Origin: an uncultured Massilia sp.
GTDB taxonomy: Bacteria; Pseudomonadota; Gammaproteobacteria; Burkholderiales; Burkholderiaceae
Direction: 5' to 3'
DNA length: 64,000 nt
Assembly: GCA_946481275.1 (NCBI GenBank)
Contig: CAMLMV010000035.1
Coordinates: forward strand, 1-64,000
Below are positions 19,329 through 31,230 of this stretch, piece after piece; position 1 is the first letter of the stretch, and each line of letters starts with the position of its first letter. Below the pieces are notes generated by a model that made no database searches, was not told where the DNA came from, and was given only the letters and a program-made list of their open reading frames with translations. Both the position numbers and the translations under genes were made by a program.

Positions 19329-20813
19329 TTGTTAACGCTACATGCGTTCGCGCGCCGCTGCGTCGCGCCGCTTGCCGTCCTGCTGGGCTGCCTCGCCTTT
19401 GACGCCGCCCACGCCGTCCCGGCTCCCGATAGCCGGGTGCAGGTGCACCCGTTCCCGAATCCGATCCGCTACACCCACCATAACGACGACTACACGGTGC
19501 GCGTGCGCGTGCCCGGCGGGCAGTGGCAGGACCTGTACGAATACAACGTGAAGGTCGACCTCGACAAGCCGCAGGACGCCTCGATGGTCTACTTCAATTT
19601 CGACGGCACGGTGGAAGTGGCGGTCCAGAAGAACAACGGCACGTTTTCGAAAGTGGCCGTGCGGCCGGATGCGAAGGGCGTCAAGCCGGTCGTCCGCGAC
19701 GGCATCGCGTATTTCACCATGCGCCGTCCGGAGAACCTGAGCGTGGAATTCGACGACGACCGCCTGCACAACCTGCACGTGTTCACGCACGCGATCCGCG
19801 CCGACATGCCGGCCGTGCCGGCAAACCTGGCGTCGAACGACATCGGCACGGGCACGACGCCCGACTTCACGCAGCCCGTCGTGTTCTTCGGTCCGGGCAT
19901 CCACAAGGGCGACTTCCGCCTGCGCTCGCACACGAAGGTGTACATCCACGGCGCCGCGATCCTGAAAAGCCCGCTCGTGATCGACGGCGTCGAGGACGTG
20001 CAGGTGTTCAGCGACGGCCTGTTCGACGGCACCGACGTGACGACCATCCGGAATTCGCGCAACATCGGGATCGACGGGCCGATCGCCATCAACCAGCCGC
20101 ACGGCACGATGCGCTGCATCACGTCGCAGGACCTCGTCGAGACGAACATCCGCACGATCGGCGCCGGGCAATGGTCGGACGGCCTGGGCCACTTCGCGTG
20201 CGAGCGCGTGACCATCGCGGACAGCTTCGTGCGTACGTCGGACGACTGCCTGACGTTCTACAACCACCGCTGGGACATCTGGGGCAATACCCGCGACGTG
20301 CAGGTCAGGGACACGACCCTGTGGGCCGACATCGCGCACGCCGTCATGATCGGCATCCACGGCAATACGCCGACGCCCGCGCACCCGCAGAGCGAGGTGC
20401 TGGAGCGCCTGCGCTTTTCCAACCTCGACATCCTCGATCACGACGAGGACGACCCGGAATACGAGGGCGCCCTGGGCATCATGGCGGGCGACGACAACCT
20501 GGTGCGCGACGTCGTGTTCGAGGACATCCGCGTCGACCGCATCGAGGAAGGGAAGCTCTTCAACCTGAAGATCGCGTACACGGCCAAGTACAACACGAGC
20601 CCGGGCCTGGGCATCGAGAACGTCACGCTGAAGAACATCCATTACACGGGCAAGGGCGCACCGAGCGCCTCCGCCATCACGGGCCGCGACGCCACGCGCA
20701 AGGTGAAGAACGTGACGATCGAGAACGTGACCGTGGGCGGCAAGCGCCTCACGGCGCCCGAGGCGGGGCTGCTCGAAGTGAACGGCTTCGTCGACGGCCT
20801 GCGCTTCCGCTGA
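19329..20813 (+). CDS. Exported right-handed beta-helix glycoside hydrolase (GH28/clan GH-N-like)
   Basis: About 494 residues. I prefer the TTG at 19329: GGAG lies 8 bp upstream and the product begins with a clean signal peptide (LTLHAFARR ... FDAAHA). An ATG at 19269 would leave almost no leader after the mapped promoter and no ribosome site. The body is a pectate-lyase-like beta-helix with repeated NVTLKNI-type turns. In place of the GH28 motifs NTD, DD, GHG and RIK it has QWSDGLG, TSDDCLTFY and MIGIHGN, so the catalytic set is related but not canonical. It should hydrolyse a uronate-, rhamnose- or galactose-containing chain. GH2 follows 26 bp downstream. Confidence 0.78.
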   Translation: MLTLHAFARRCVAPLAVLLGCLAFDAAHAVPAPDSRVQVHPFPNPIRYTHHNDDYTVRVRVPGGQWQDLYEYNVKVDLDKPQDASMVYFNFDGTVEVAVQKNNGTFSKVAVRPDAKGVKPVVRDGIAYFTMRRPENLSVEFDDDRLHNLHVFTHAIRADMPAVPANLASNDIGTGTTPDFTQPVVFFGPGIHKGDFRLRSHTKVYIHGAAILKSPLVIDGVEDVQVFSDGLFDGTDVTTIRNSRNIGIDGPIAINQPHGTMRCITSQDLVETNIRTIGAGQWSDGLGHFACERVTIADSFVRTSDDCLTFYNHRWDIWGNTRDVQVRDTTLWADIAHAVMIGIHGNTPTPAHPQSEVLERLRFSNLDILDHDEDDPEYEGALGIMAGDDNLVRDVVFEDIRVDRIEEGKLFNLKIAYTAKYNTSPGLGIENVTLKNIHYTGKGAPSASAITGRDATRKVKNVTIENVTVGGKRLTAPEAGLLEVNGFVDGLRFR

Positions 20814-20818
20814 CATAA

Positions 20819-23973
<3,155 letters not shown>

Positions 23974-24026
23974 CCGGGACGTCCGCGTCCCGGCCGACGC
24001 GCCGGTCGCTTGTCAAGCGGCCGGCG
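23974..24026. terminator. Two adjacent strong hairpins between GH2 and the TonB receptor
   Basis: CCGGGACG (23974-23981) pairs with CGTCCCGG (23986-23993) around a TCCG tetraloop. CGCCGGTCGCTT (24000-24011) pairs with AAGCGGCCGGCG (24015-24026) with one G-T pair and a 3-nt loop. No T-run follows, so they may stabilise the GH2 3' end or attenuate read-through rather than act as simple terminators. Confidence 0.5.
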
Positions 24027-24069
24027 TGGCGTAAATACCACAAGGCACATGATATTTCGCAAAGGCACT

Positions 24070-24097
24070 AAGACAAAGGAAGGATGGCCCATATAAT
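24070..24097 (+). promoter_or_regulatory. Promoter of the TonB receptor
   Basis: A perfect TATAAT (24092-24097) has AAGACA 16 bp upstream as a weak -35. The predicted start point lies just before the operator at 24110. Confidence 0.6.
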
Positions 24098-24109
24098 TTA
24101 ATCAGGTTT

Positions 24110-24121
24110 GTTATCGATACC
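24110..24121. promoter_or_regulatory. LacI operator copy in front of the TonB receptor
   Basis: GTTATCGATACC, the same 11-of-12 variant as at 19251, placed just downstream of the -10 box. Confidence 0.75.
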
Positions 24122-24184
24122 TAAAACGCCGGCCGTACAGAGCCGGGAAAAACCATGCCAAATCGGTCTAAAGAGGAGAAGCAC

Positions 24185-27142
24185 ATGAAGCAGAATCGCA
24201 ACATCGGCCCGAGGATGTCGGTCGTCGCCGTCGCCCTCACGCAAGCCTTCGCGGGCAGCGCCTACGCCCAGAAAGTCGACCCCGTCGACGCCAACACCGT
24301 CGTCGTGACGGGCATCCGCGCCAGCGCGCAGTCGTCCGTCTCGATCAAGCGCAACACGATGGAAGTCGTCGACTCGATCACGGCGGAAGACATCGGCAAG
24401 CTGCCGGACACGAACGTCGGCGAGACGCTGAGCCGGGTCCCCGGCGTGCAGGCTTACCGCTTCGGCGGCGAGGCGGCCGCGCCATGGGGCGGCTTCGGCT
24501 CCGGCATGACCATCCGCGGCCTGGGCTACACCGCGTTCCAGACCAATGGCCGCCAGTATTTCAGCGCCGGCGGCCGCGAATTCAACGTCGAGGCGGCGGT
24601 TCCCGGCATGGTTGCCGGCATCGACGTCTACAAGAACCCGTCGGCCGAACACATCGAAGGCGGTATCGGCGGCCTGGTCAATGTGCGGACCCGCAAGCCG
24701 AGCGACTTCAGGAAGCTGACGGCTTCGCTGTCCGTGAACTATCGCCAGAACGACCTGGCGAAGAAGGCCGATCCGGAAGTGTTCGGCCTGCTCGCCAACA
24801 GTTTCGACCTGGGCGGCGGCAGCCGCATCGGCGTGATGGCGGCGGCGACCTACCAGAAGAGCACGGTCCGCAACGACAACGACCCGGCCAACCGCGGTCC
24901 CAACTTCAAGCGCGCGATCCGCGGCGACAGCGCCGAATACGCCACGCTGGCCGCGAAGAACACCACGAACGCGAACAACGCCCCGATGGCGGGCTACGTC
25001 GGCCGCAGCGACGTCACCTTCCTGCAGAATGTGAATGCCACCGGTGCGCAGACCCCGGACATGACGGGCCTGACGCCCGAACAGCAAAGCAATGTGATGC
25101 TGGGCACCTCGATGTACAACAACGTCTTCGAGGAAGTGATCATGCGTACGCGTAAGGGCCTGAACCTGGCGGCCGATTACCGCGTCGACAATACCTTGCG
25201 TTTCTACGCGGAAGCGAACTACTACTACTTCATCTACCACCAGAACTACCGCGGCCTGAACGCGAACGACGGCGCCAACTACCAGAACCTGAAGACGACG
25301 CCGTTCAACTACACCGAAGCCCTGGCCAACCGCAACAGCAATGGCGGTTCGAACGACACGATCCTCAGCAACCGCTTCCTGAGCGGCACCGCGCTCAATT
25401 CGACCGTGACGACGGTCGGCGGCGACGAGCACACGCCATGGTGGACGGCGATCGGCGCGTTCGGCGCCGAGTGGACCCCGACCCCGGGCCTGTCGCTGAA
25501 GGGCGACTTCAACTACATCAAGTCGGACAAGCGCAGCGACAACCGTTCGATCCGCCTGGATTCGGCGGCCGGCCTGGGATGGGACGTCAGCCGTGTGGCC
25601 GATGGCGCGCCGCAATACCTGAATTTCAGCGGCCCGAGCCTGAGCGATCCGAAGAACTTCGTGTTCAAGGACTATGGCAATGGCCAGCACTACCACAACA
25701 CCGACAGTGGCTTCGCGATGGCCCTGTCCGGTACGTACGACCTGGACGGCTTCTTCAACAAGCTGCGCTTCGGCGGCCGTTACGCGTACCAGCGTGACAT
25801 GTACCAGAATTATGGCGTCAGCACGTGGTTGACGACCGATAAGAAGGACGTGAACGCGACCCGTTCGAACGCGACGTCCGCCACGACGCTGGCCGGCAAC
25901 CTGGAAACGGCGCCGGCGAACTTCATGCGCGGCGAAGCCGGCTACAGCGGCGGCTACCTGGTGTATTCGCCGGATGCCCTGCTGGGCGATAAGGTCCGCA
26001 CGGCGTTCCCGGGCTTCGGCCTCCCGGCCGAGGCCACCATGCCCGAGATCCAGGCGAATCGCACCGTGTTCGGCGAACACGACTCGGCCCTCTACCTGGT
26101 CGGCGATTTCAGCGCCTTCGACGAGCGGCTGAAGGGTAACGTCGGCGTGCGCTATGTGCAGACCCGGACCAAGGCGATGTCCCGCGCCACCGACCTGCGC
26201 CCGGGCGCCATCGCAGGCAACTGGGTGGATGTGGCCAAGACCAACAACTACAACAACGTGCTGCCGACGTTTAACATGACGTACGATCTGACGCCCGATA
26301 CCCTCGTGCGCCTGGGTTACGGCCGCGGCATGACGCGTCCTGGGCTGGGCGACCTGAACCCGTCGATCAGTGTGAATACCACCAACGGCACCGCGAGCAT
26401 CGGCAACACCAGGCTGCGCCCGCTGGTGGCGGACAGCTACGACATCTCGCTGGAACACTATTTCAACAAGACGAACTACGCGTCGCTGGCCCTGTTCGAC
26501 AAGGAAATCAAGGACTTCCCGAACTCGATCCTGTCCTGCGAAGCGCTCGACAACGTGGGCCCGTATTCGGGCGTGTTCGACAACGGTTGCACGGGCGGGC
26601 TGTACTCGGTGAGCAAGAAGGTCAACTCGGAGAAGGGCTACGCGCGCGGCTTTGAAGTGGCAGGCCAGTACTTCTTCGATTCCAGCTTCGGCATCCTGAA
26701 GAACTTCGGCGTGTCCGGTTCGTACAGCTACGTCAAGACGGACAACCCGCTCAACTTCGGTACGGCCGCGGCGCCGGTCATCGTGCATACGCTCCAGCCG
26801 TTCGTCTCGAAGAACAACTTCAGCCTGTCCGCGATGTACGAGGACAACAAGCTGTCGGGCCGCCTGGTGTATACCTGGCGTTCGCCGTCGGTGCTGTTCG
26901 GCGTGGACCCGTATCCGATCTGGTCCCGCTACATCAAAGCCTACGGGATGCTCGACGCTTCGCTCAACTACAAGCTGACCGACGACTTGTCCCTGCGCTT
27001 CAATGCCCAGAACCTCACGAACCAGGCGGGTAACCGCGGCGTGGGCGTGCCTGGCGGGACCGAGACGCAGATGGAGTTCCAGCACTTCTACAATGGCCGT
27101 ATCTACAGCGTGGGACTGAACTACACCTTCGGCAAGCTCTGA
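24185..27142 (+). CDS. TonB-dependent receptor of the carbohydrate-utilisation (CUT) type
   Basis: 985 residues. The ATG at 24185 is preceded by AAGAGGAG; an earlier in-frame ATG at 24155 lacks a ribosome site. The signal peptide ends near AYAQK. The N-terminus carries the family hallmark VVVTGIRAS, then NTMEVVDSITAEDIGKLPDTN and GETLSRVPGVQA of the plug. A long barrel ends in YSVGLNYTFGKL with the terminal aromatic pattern. Such receptors import large oligosaccharides in Xanthomonas and Caulobacter, doing the job of SusC/D in Bacteroidetes. It has its own promoter and LacI operator and is closed by tandem terminators. The ligand is inferred to be the oligosaccharide made by the neighbouring lyases. 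Confidence 0.9.
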   Translation: MKQNRNIGPRMSVVAVALTQAFAGSAYAQKVDPVDANTVVVTGIRASAQSSVSIKRNTMEVVDSITAEDIGKLPDTNVGETLSRVPGVQAYRFGGEAAAPWGGFGSGMTIRGLGYTAFQTNGRQYFSAGGREFNVEAAVPGMVAGIDVYKNPSAEHIEGGIGGLVNVRTRKPSDFRKLTASLSVNYRQNDLAKKADPEVFGLLANSFDLGGGSRIGVMAAATYQKSTVRNDNDPANRGPNFKRAIRGDSAEYATLAAKNTTNANNAPMAGYVGRSDVTFLQNVNATGAQTPDMTGLTPEQQSNVMLGTSMYNNVFEEVIMRTRKGLNLAADYRVDNTLRFYAEANYYYFIYHQNYRGLNANDGANYQNLKTTPFNYTEALANRNSNGGSNDTILSNRFLSGTALNSTVTTVGGDEHTPWWTAIGAFGAEWTPTPGLSLKGDFNYIKSDKRSDNRSIRLDSAAGLGWDVSRVADGAPQYLNFSGPSLSDPKNFVFKDYGNGQHYHNTDSGFAMALSGTYDLDGFFNKLRFGGRYAYQRDMYQNYGVSTWLTTDKKDVNATRSNATSATTLAGNLETAPANFMRGEAGYSGGYLVYSPDALLGDKVRTAFPGFGLPAEATMPEIQANRTVFGEHDSALYLVGDFSAFDERLKGNVGVRYVQTRTKAMSRATDLRPGAIAGNWVDVAKTNNYNNVLPTFNMTYDLTPDTLVRLGYGRGMTRPGLGDLNPSISVNTTNGTASIGNTRLRPLVADSYDISLEHYFNKTNYASLALFDKEIKDFPNSILSCEALDNVGPYSGVFDNGCTGGLYSVSKKVNSEKGYARGFEVAGQYFFDSSFGILKNFGVSGSYSYVKTDNPLNFGTAAAPVIVHTLQPFVSKNNFSLSAMYEDNKLSGRLVYTWRSPSVLFGVDPYPIWSRYIKAYGMLDASLNYKLTDDLSLRFNAQNLTNQAGNRGVGVPGGTETQMEFQHFYNGRIYSVGLNYTFGKL

Positions 27143-27160
27143 GATCCGTTCTCTCTCGTC

Positions 27161-27180
27161 GCGGGACGTCGTCCCGCTTT
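27161..27180 (+). terminator. Intrinsic terminator 1 of the TonB receptor
   Basis: GCGGGAC pairs with GTCCCGC around a GTC loop, followed by TTT. It lies 18 bp past the stop codon. Confidence 0.65.
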
Positions 27181-27184
27181 CGAC

Positions 27185-27218
27185 CCCGCCGCCGGCGCTT
27201 GCCGACGGCGGGTTTTTT
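27185..27218 (+). terminator. Intrinsic terminator 2 of the TonB receptor
   Basis: CCCGCCG (27185-27191) pairs with CGGCGGG (27206-27212), followed directly by six T. This is the stronger of two consecutive terminators. Confidence 0.88.
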
Positions 27219-27341
27219 CATGGCTGTGCGCGCGTTGGTTGTATCATGTGAAATCGATTGCATCGCACGCTCCGTCGAACAAACCCGAGCAGGGCGACGA
27301 TGCGATGACACTATTCATTTCATGTGACGAAAGGCCTTCTC

Positions 27342-29345
27342 ATGTCCTTCACCCGACGTTCGATGCTCAAAGCCACCCTCGCGGCGCTGCCGGCCCATTG
27401 TGCCGCGCGCGACCATGGCGACGTTGGTCGAACGCCGCCTCCCGTGCCGGGCACCGTCCGGGTCGATGCGGCGCGTGCCTTCCCGGCAACTCAGGTGCGT
27501 TTGCTACCCGGAAGTCCGTTCTACGTACGGCAGGAACTGCATCGCAAAGGGGTGCTTGCGTCGTATGATCCGGACAAATTGTTGTACCACTACCGCGTTC
27601 TGGCCAAACTTCCCCAAAAAGCAGGCGTCGAAAGCGGCTACGACGGCTGGGACAGTGAATTTATCCGTGGGCACATGACTGGGCACTATTTGTCCGCCGC
27701 TTCGCGCATGGCGGCGGCGACGGGAAGCCTCCTGTTTCGCGACCGGGTCAACTATCTCGTGGGGGAACTCGCCAAATGTCAGCAGAGCCTGAATCTTGAT
27801 GGCTACCTGGCCGCCTTTTCCACGGCCGCCTTCGACCAGCTCGAAGGCAAGCCCGGGGCCGACGCGGGCGGCATAGGCGTGCCTTATTACACGATCCAGA
27901 AGATCATGTCGGGCCTCCTCGACGCGCATGCCTATGTCGGCAACAGGCAGGCGCTCGACGTGGCCACCGGGATGGCCGACTATTTCGGCAAACGGCTCGC
28001 GCAGCTCGATGCCGCACAGGTCGACAGGATCTTCCGCACGGACGGCAGCCGCAATCCGCAAAACGAATTTGGTGCGATGAGTGATGTCCTGACGGAACTC
28101 TACAAAATCGACAGGAATCCCCGGCACCTCGACACCGCCCGCATGTTCAATCGTGCGTGGTTCGTCGGCCCGCTTGCCGAGGGCGAGGACCGGCTGGGCG
28201 GCCTGCACGCCAATACGCATATCTCGCAGGTGGTAGGCCTGGCCAACTCCGCGAACATCGATGGCGACCCCGTTGAACTGAAGGCGTCCGAGAACTTCTG
28301 GCGGCTCGTCGTGCACAGGCATTCGTTTGCCAACGGCGGCAACGCCTTCAACGAATGGTTCGACAAACCCGGCGCGGAGGCCGGCCCGTCAATCGATAGT
28401 CAGAAGATATTGCCGCCGACCACGGCCGAAACATGCAACACCCACAACATGCTCAAGCTGACCGCGAGGCTGTTCGAGCGCAACCCGCGTGGGGAGCTGG
28501 CCGACTACTACGAGCGTGCGTTGTACAACCACGTGCTGGCGTCGGTGGCGCCCGATTCGGGCGCAGTGACCTATTTCACGCCATTACACGGGGACTTTCG
28601 CACCTATCTCAACGGCAGCTTTTGCTGCACGGGCTCCGGTATCGAAAACACCGCGCGCTACAACGAAGGCATCTATTTTCACAAGGACGATGCGCTCTGG
28701 GTGAACCTGTACATCCCATCCGAGCTCAGCTGGCGGGAAACCGGGGTGTCGTTGCGGCAGCAAGGGGATATCACGCGGGGCGACCCGGTGCGCTTCACGG
28801 TCGTCAAGGCTGGCGCGAGAGCCGTCACGCTCAATCTGCGCATACCCGCGTGGGTCGCCAGACCGGCGACGGTCAGGATCAACGGGAAGCCGCAACGTGT
28901 GGACGCAACATCCTCGGGCTATATCGCGTTGAGGCGGCAGTGGAAAGCCGGTGACGTGATCGACCTCACGCTTCCGGCGGGCCTGCGGTTGGAGCACGCC
29001 AGGGACGACGCCTCGATGGTCTCCCTGTTCCATGGCCCCGTGTTGCTGGCCGGCGAACTTGGCAGGGACAACATGCCAGCCAGCGACGTGGGCAACAAGG
29101 ATGCGTTCCTGAAGATCCCGTCGGCGCCGGTTCCCGATATCGTCGGCAAGTCCGGCAATCCCGCAGACTGGCTCGCCCCAGTTCCGGGCGACCCGTCCGC
29201 GTTCAAGTTCACAGGCGCAGGTCCGGCGAACGGCATCGTCGTCCGGCCGTTATTCGACCTGCACCATCAACGCTATTCCGTTTATTGGCGCCTGAACACC
29301 GCCAGTCAGTACGGCCCGGGGGCCGGCGCCGTCACATTGAAATAA
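27342..29345 (+). CDS. GH127-family (DUF1680) beta-L-arabinofuranosidase
   Basis: A 667-residue protein with a Tat-like N-terminus (TRRSMLKATLAALPA). GH127 enzymes use a zinc-bound cysteine as nucleophile. The required residues are present: Glu363 and Cys365 (AETCNTHN) and the Cys428-Cys429 pair (FCCTGSGIEN). The catalytic alpha/alpha barrel (about 60-430) is followed by beta domains. It should release beta-L-arabinofuranose. ATG 27342 is preferred over GTG 27324 because GAAAGG precedes it. Its last 40 bp overlap the end of the convergent GH43 gene. Codon choice is visibly less GC-biased than in its neighbours, which hints at separate acquisition. An ATCGAT core near 27252 is only a poor operator match. 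Confidence 0.88.
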   Translation: MSFTRRSMLKATLAALPAHCAARDHGDVGRTPPPVPGTVRVDAARAFPATQVRLLPGSPFYVRQELHRKGVLASYDPDKLLYHYRVLAKLPQKAGVESGYDGWDSEFIRGHMTGHYLSAASRMAAATGSLLFRDRVNYLVGELAKCQQSLNLDGYLAAFSTAAFDQLEGKPGADAGGIGVPYYTIQKIMSGLLDAHAYVGNRQALDVATGMADYFGKRLAQLDAAQVDRIFRTDGSRNPQNEFGAMSDVLTELYKIDRNPRHLDTARMFNRAWFVGPLAEGEDRLGGLHANTHISQVVGLANSANIDGDPVELKASENFWRLVVHRHSFANGGNAFNEWFDKPGAEAGPSIDSQKILPPTTAETCNTHNMLKLTARLFERNPRGELADYYERALYNHVLASVAPDSGAVTYFTPLHGDFRTYLNGSFCCTGSGIENTARYNEGIYFHKDDALWVNLYIPSELSWRETGVSLRQQGDITRGDPVRFTVVKAGARAVTLNLRIPAWVARPATVRINGKPQRVDATSSGYIALRRQWKAGDVIDLTLPAGLRLEHARDDASMVSLFHGPVLLAGELGRDNMPASDVGNKDAFLKIPSAPVPDIVGKSGNPADWLAPVPGDPSAFKFTGAGPANGIVVRPLFDLHHQRYSVYWRLNTASQYGPGAGAVTLK

Positions 29346-31027
29346 TCGGCTTCGAGGAACGACGGCTGCGTGCGCGTCCGCGTACCGACGCTGAACAGGC
29401 CCACCTGCGCCCCCACCCACGTGCCGCGCGTGACGGGGAACGGGGCGCCGGCCGGCTTGAACTCGCGCCCGTCCAGGCTGTACGACATGCCGACGAACGC
29501 GGTTTCGTACATCGACATGCGCAGGTACACGTCGTCCGGTGCGCCCGCCAGCACGACGGTGGACTCCTCGCGGCAGCGCGGTCCGAACGGGCCGCACACG
29601 GTGCGCACCAGTTCCGTCTTGCCGCCGTTGCGGCGCAGGCCGATCCAGGCGTACTGCATGGCGTTGATGATCAGGCCCGCCCGGTCGCCGTCGACGGCGC
29701 CCGCCAGCCGCACGTGCGTGTCGACGACGAAGCGCGACGCGGGCACCTTCTGCGTGAGGATCGCGCCCGCCGCCCGCACGAAGCCTTCGGCCTCCGGCAC
29801 CACCTGGGTGGCCAGGCGCAGGTGGCCGGGGTTGTCCGTCAGCGAATACCAGCCGGGCGCCGGATTCGCCCCCCATTGCCATTGCAGGCCGAGCGTCGGG
29901 CCGTCGAACACGTCGCTCGTCGCCGGCACGGCCGGGCCGAAGCCCTGCACCGGCTTCGTGTACGTGTTCACGGGCTCGCCGATGCCCGGCGTGCGGCCCG
30001 GCGCGCCGATGACGGGCCAGCCGTCCTGCCAGCGCATCGGCTGCAGGTGGACGATGCGGCCATACGCGCCCTTGTCCTGGAAGTGCACGAACCAGTCCTT
30101 GCCGTCCGGGGAGTCCACCCAGGCGCCCTGGTGCGGACCGTTGACGGGCGTGTCGCCCTGGTCCATCACGCGGCGCGCCTCGTACGGGCCGTCGATCGAA
30201 CGCGAACGGAACACGGCCTGCCAGCCCATCTCCACGCCGCCGGCCGGCGCGAACACGTAGTAATAGCCGTTCGCCTTGTACAGCTTCGGCCCTTCGACCG
30301 TGTGGTAGCCGGGGTAGCGGCCGCCGTCGATGATGATCTTGCCGCCGTCGTCCAGCAGGCGCGTCGCCTGCGCATCCATCCGGCGCAGCGTCAGCACGTT
30401 GTTGATGCCGGCGCGGCTCTTCGCCCACGCGTGGAGCAGGTAGGCGTTGCCGTCGTCGTCCCACAGCGGCGCCGGGTCGATGATGCCGCGCCCGGCCAGC
30501 AGGAGCCGCGGCGGCGTCCACGGGCCGGCGAAATGCTCGGCCGTCGTGACGTACACACCGTAGTCCGGGTCGGGATAAAAGATCCAGAAGCGGCCGTCGT
30601 GCCAGCGCAGCGTGGGCGCCCAGACGCCCTTGCCGTATTGCGGGCGGTCGAACACGTTGGCCGGCTCCAGGCGGGGCAGGGCGTGGCCGACGAGCGTCCA
30701 GTTCACCAGGTCGGGCGACTCCAGCAGGGGCAGACCGGGCGCGTTGTTGAAGCTGGACGCCGTCATGTAGAACTTGTTGCCGACGCGGATGACGTCCGGA
30801 TCGGAATAATCCGCGTGCAGGATCGGGTTGCGGTAGCGGCCGTCGCCGAGATCGGCGATCCAGGGGGCGGCGGCGAGGCCCGCGGCGGCGGCCGCCGGCT
30901 GGGCAGGCGCGGCCACGGTGCGGCAACCCGCGACGGCGGCCGCGGCGACGAGCATTGCGACGGCGATGCGCGTGCGCGCGGGCGGGTGGGTGAGGCGAGA
31001 GGCAGGCACGAAAGTCTCCTTCTTCAT
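29306..31027 (-). CDS. GH43 family glycosidase lipoprotein (xylosidase/arabinofuranosidase type)
   Basis: 573 residues. The start MKKETFVPAS is chosen because a ribosome site (AAGGAGAC-like sequence) does not fit further upstream and the next segment forms a lipoprotein signal with lipobox VAGC (Cys35). The five-bladed propeller carries all three GH43 acids: the base in ADYSDPDVI, the modulator in IIDPAPLWDDDG and the acid in VEGPKLYK. TASSFNNAPGLPLLESPDLVNW is typical of the subfamilies acting on terminal xylose or arabinofuranose. Residues from about 360 form the usual concanavalin-like C-terminal domain. A LacI operator and a promoter lie upstream. Substrate not resolved. Confidence 0.9.
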   Translation of the reverse strand: MKKETFVPASRLTHPPARTRIAVAMLVAAAAVAGCRTVAAPAQPAAAAAGLAAAPWIADLGDGRYRNPILHADYSDPDVIRVGNKFYMTASSFNNAPGLPLLESPDLVNWTLVGHALPRLEPANVFDRPQYGKGVWAPTLRWHDGRFWIFYPDPDYGVYVTTAEHFAGPWTPPRLLLAGRGIIDPAPLWDDDGNAYLLHAWAKSRAGINNVLTLRRMDAQATRLLDDGGKIIIDGGRYPGYHTVEGPKLYKANGYYYVFAPAGGVEMGWQAVFRSRSIDGPYEARRVMDQGDTPVNGPHQGAWVDSPDGKDWFVHFQDKGAYGRIVHLQPMRWQDGWPVIGAPGRTPGIGEPVNTYTKPVQGFGPAVPATSDVFDGPTLGLQWQWGANPAPGWYSLTDNPGHLRLATQVVPEAEGFVRAAGAILTQKVPASRFVVDTHVRLAGAVDGDRAGLIINAMQYAWIGLRRNGGKTELVRTVCGPFGPRCREESTVVLAGAPDDVYLRMSMYETAFVGMSYSLDGREFKPAGAPFPVTRGTWVGAQVGLFSVGTRTRTQPSFLEADYFNVTAPAPGPY

Positions 31028-31045
31028 TCGGTGGTGCTTGGGGTT

Positions 31046-31057
31046 GTTATCGATCTC
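31046..31057. promoter_or_regulatory. LacI operator copy in front of GH43
   Basis: GTTATCGATCTC matches at 10 of 12 positions, with the left half perfect and preceded by TTG. It lies between the GH43 promoter and start codon. Confidence 0.6.
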
Positions 31058-31087
31058 ATGGTAGCATTGTTGAATTGATGCAATCAA
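31058..31087 (-). promoter_or_regulatory. Candidate GH43 promoter
   Basis: On the minus strand TTGATT (31087-31082) and TACCAT (31063-31058) are 18 bp apart and abut the operator at 31046-31057. Confidence 0.45.
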
Positions 31088-31183
31088 GGCAAACCAGGCT
31101 GCATAGACGGTTGCCATGCCGTGTTGTCAAAAGTGGCAATTCCCCCGGCCCGGCGGTATCATGTTACATCGCGTGCCGAGGAT

Positions 31184-31195
31184 GAAATCGATAAC
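31184..31195. promoter_or_regulatory. LacI operator copy in front of its own regulator gene
   Basis: GAAATCGATAAC matches at 10 of 12 positions, right half perfect and followed by AAAG. It lies 35 bp before the lacI-type start codon and suggests autoregulation. Confidence 0.6.
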
Positions 31196-31230
31196 AAAGC
31201 CAGGCCGTCAGACTACAGGACAAAAATTAC

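Noticed and set aside
24098..27085. Long minus-strand frame opposite the TonB receptor
   Set aside because: Shadow frame of a clearly coding receptor gene; composition is not protein-like.
27245..27262. AAATCGATTGCA upstream of GH127 as an operator
   Set aside because: Only the ATCGAT core fits; both outer arms are wrong, so GH127 cannot be assigned to the regulon on this.
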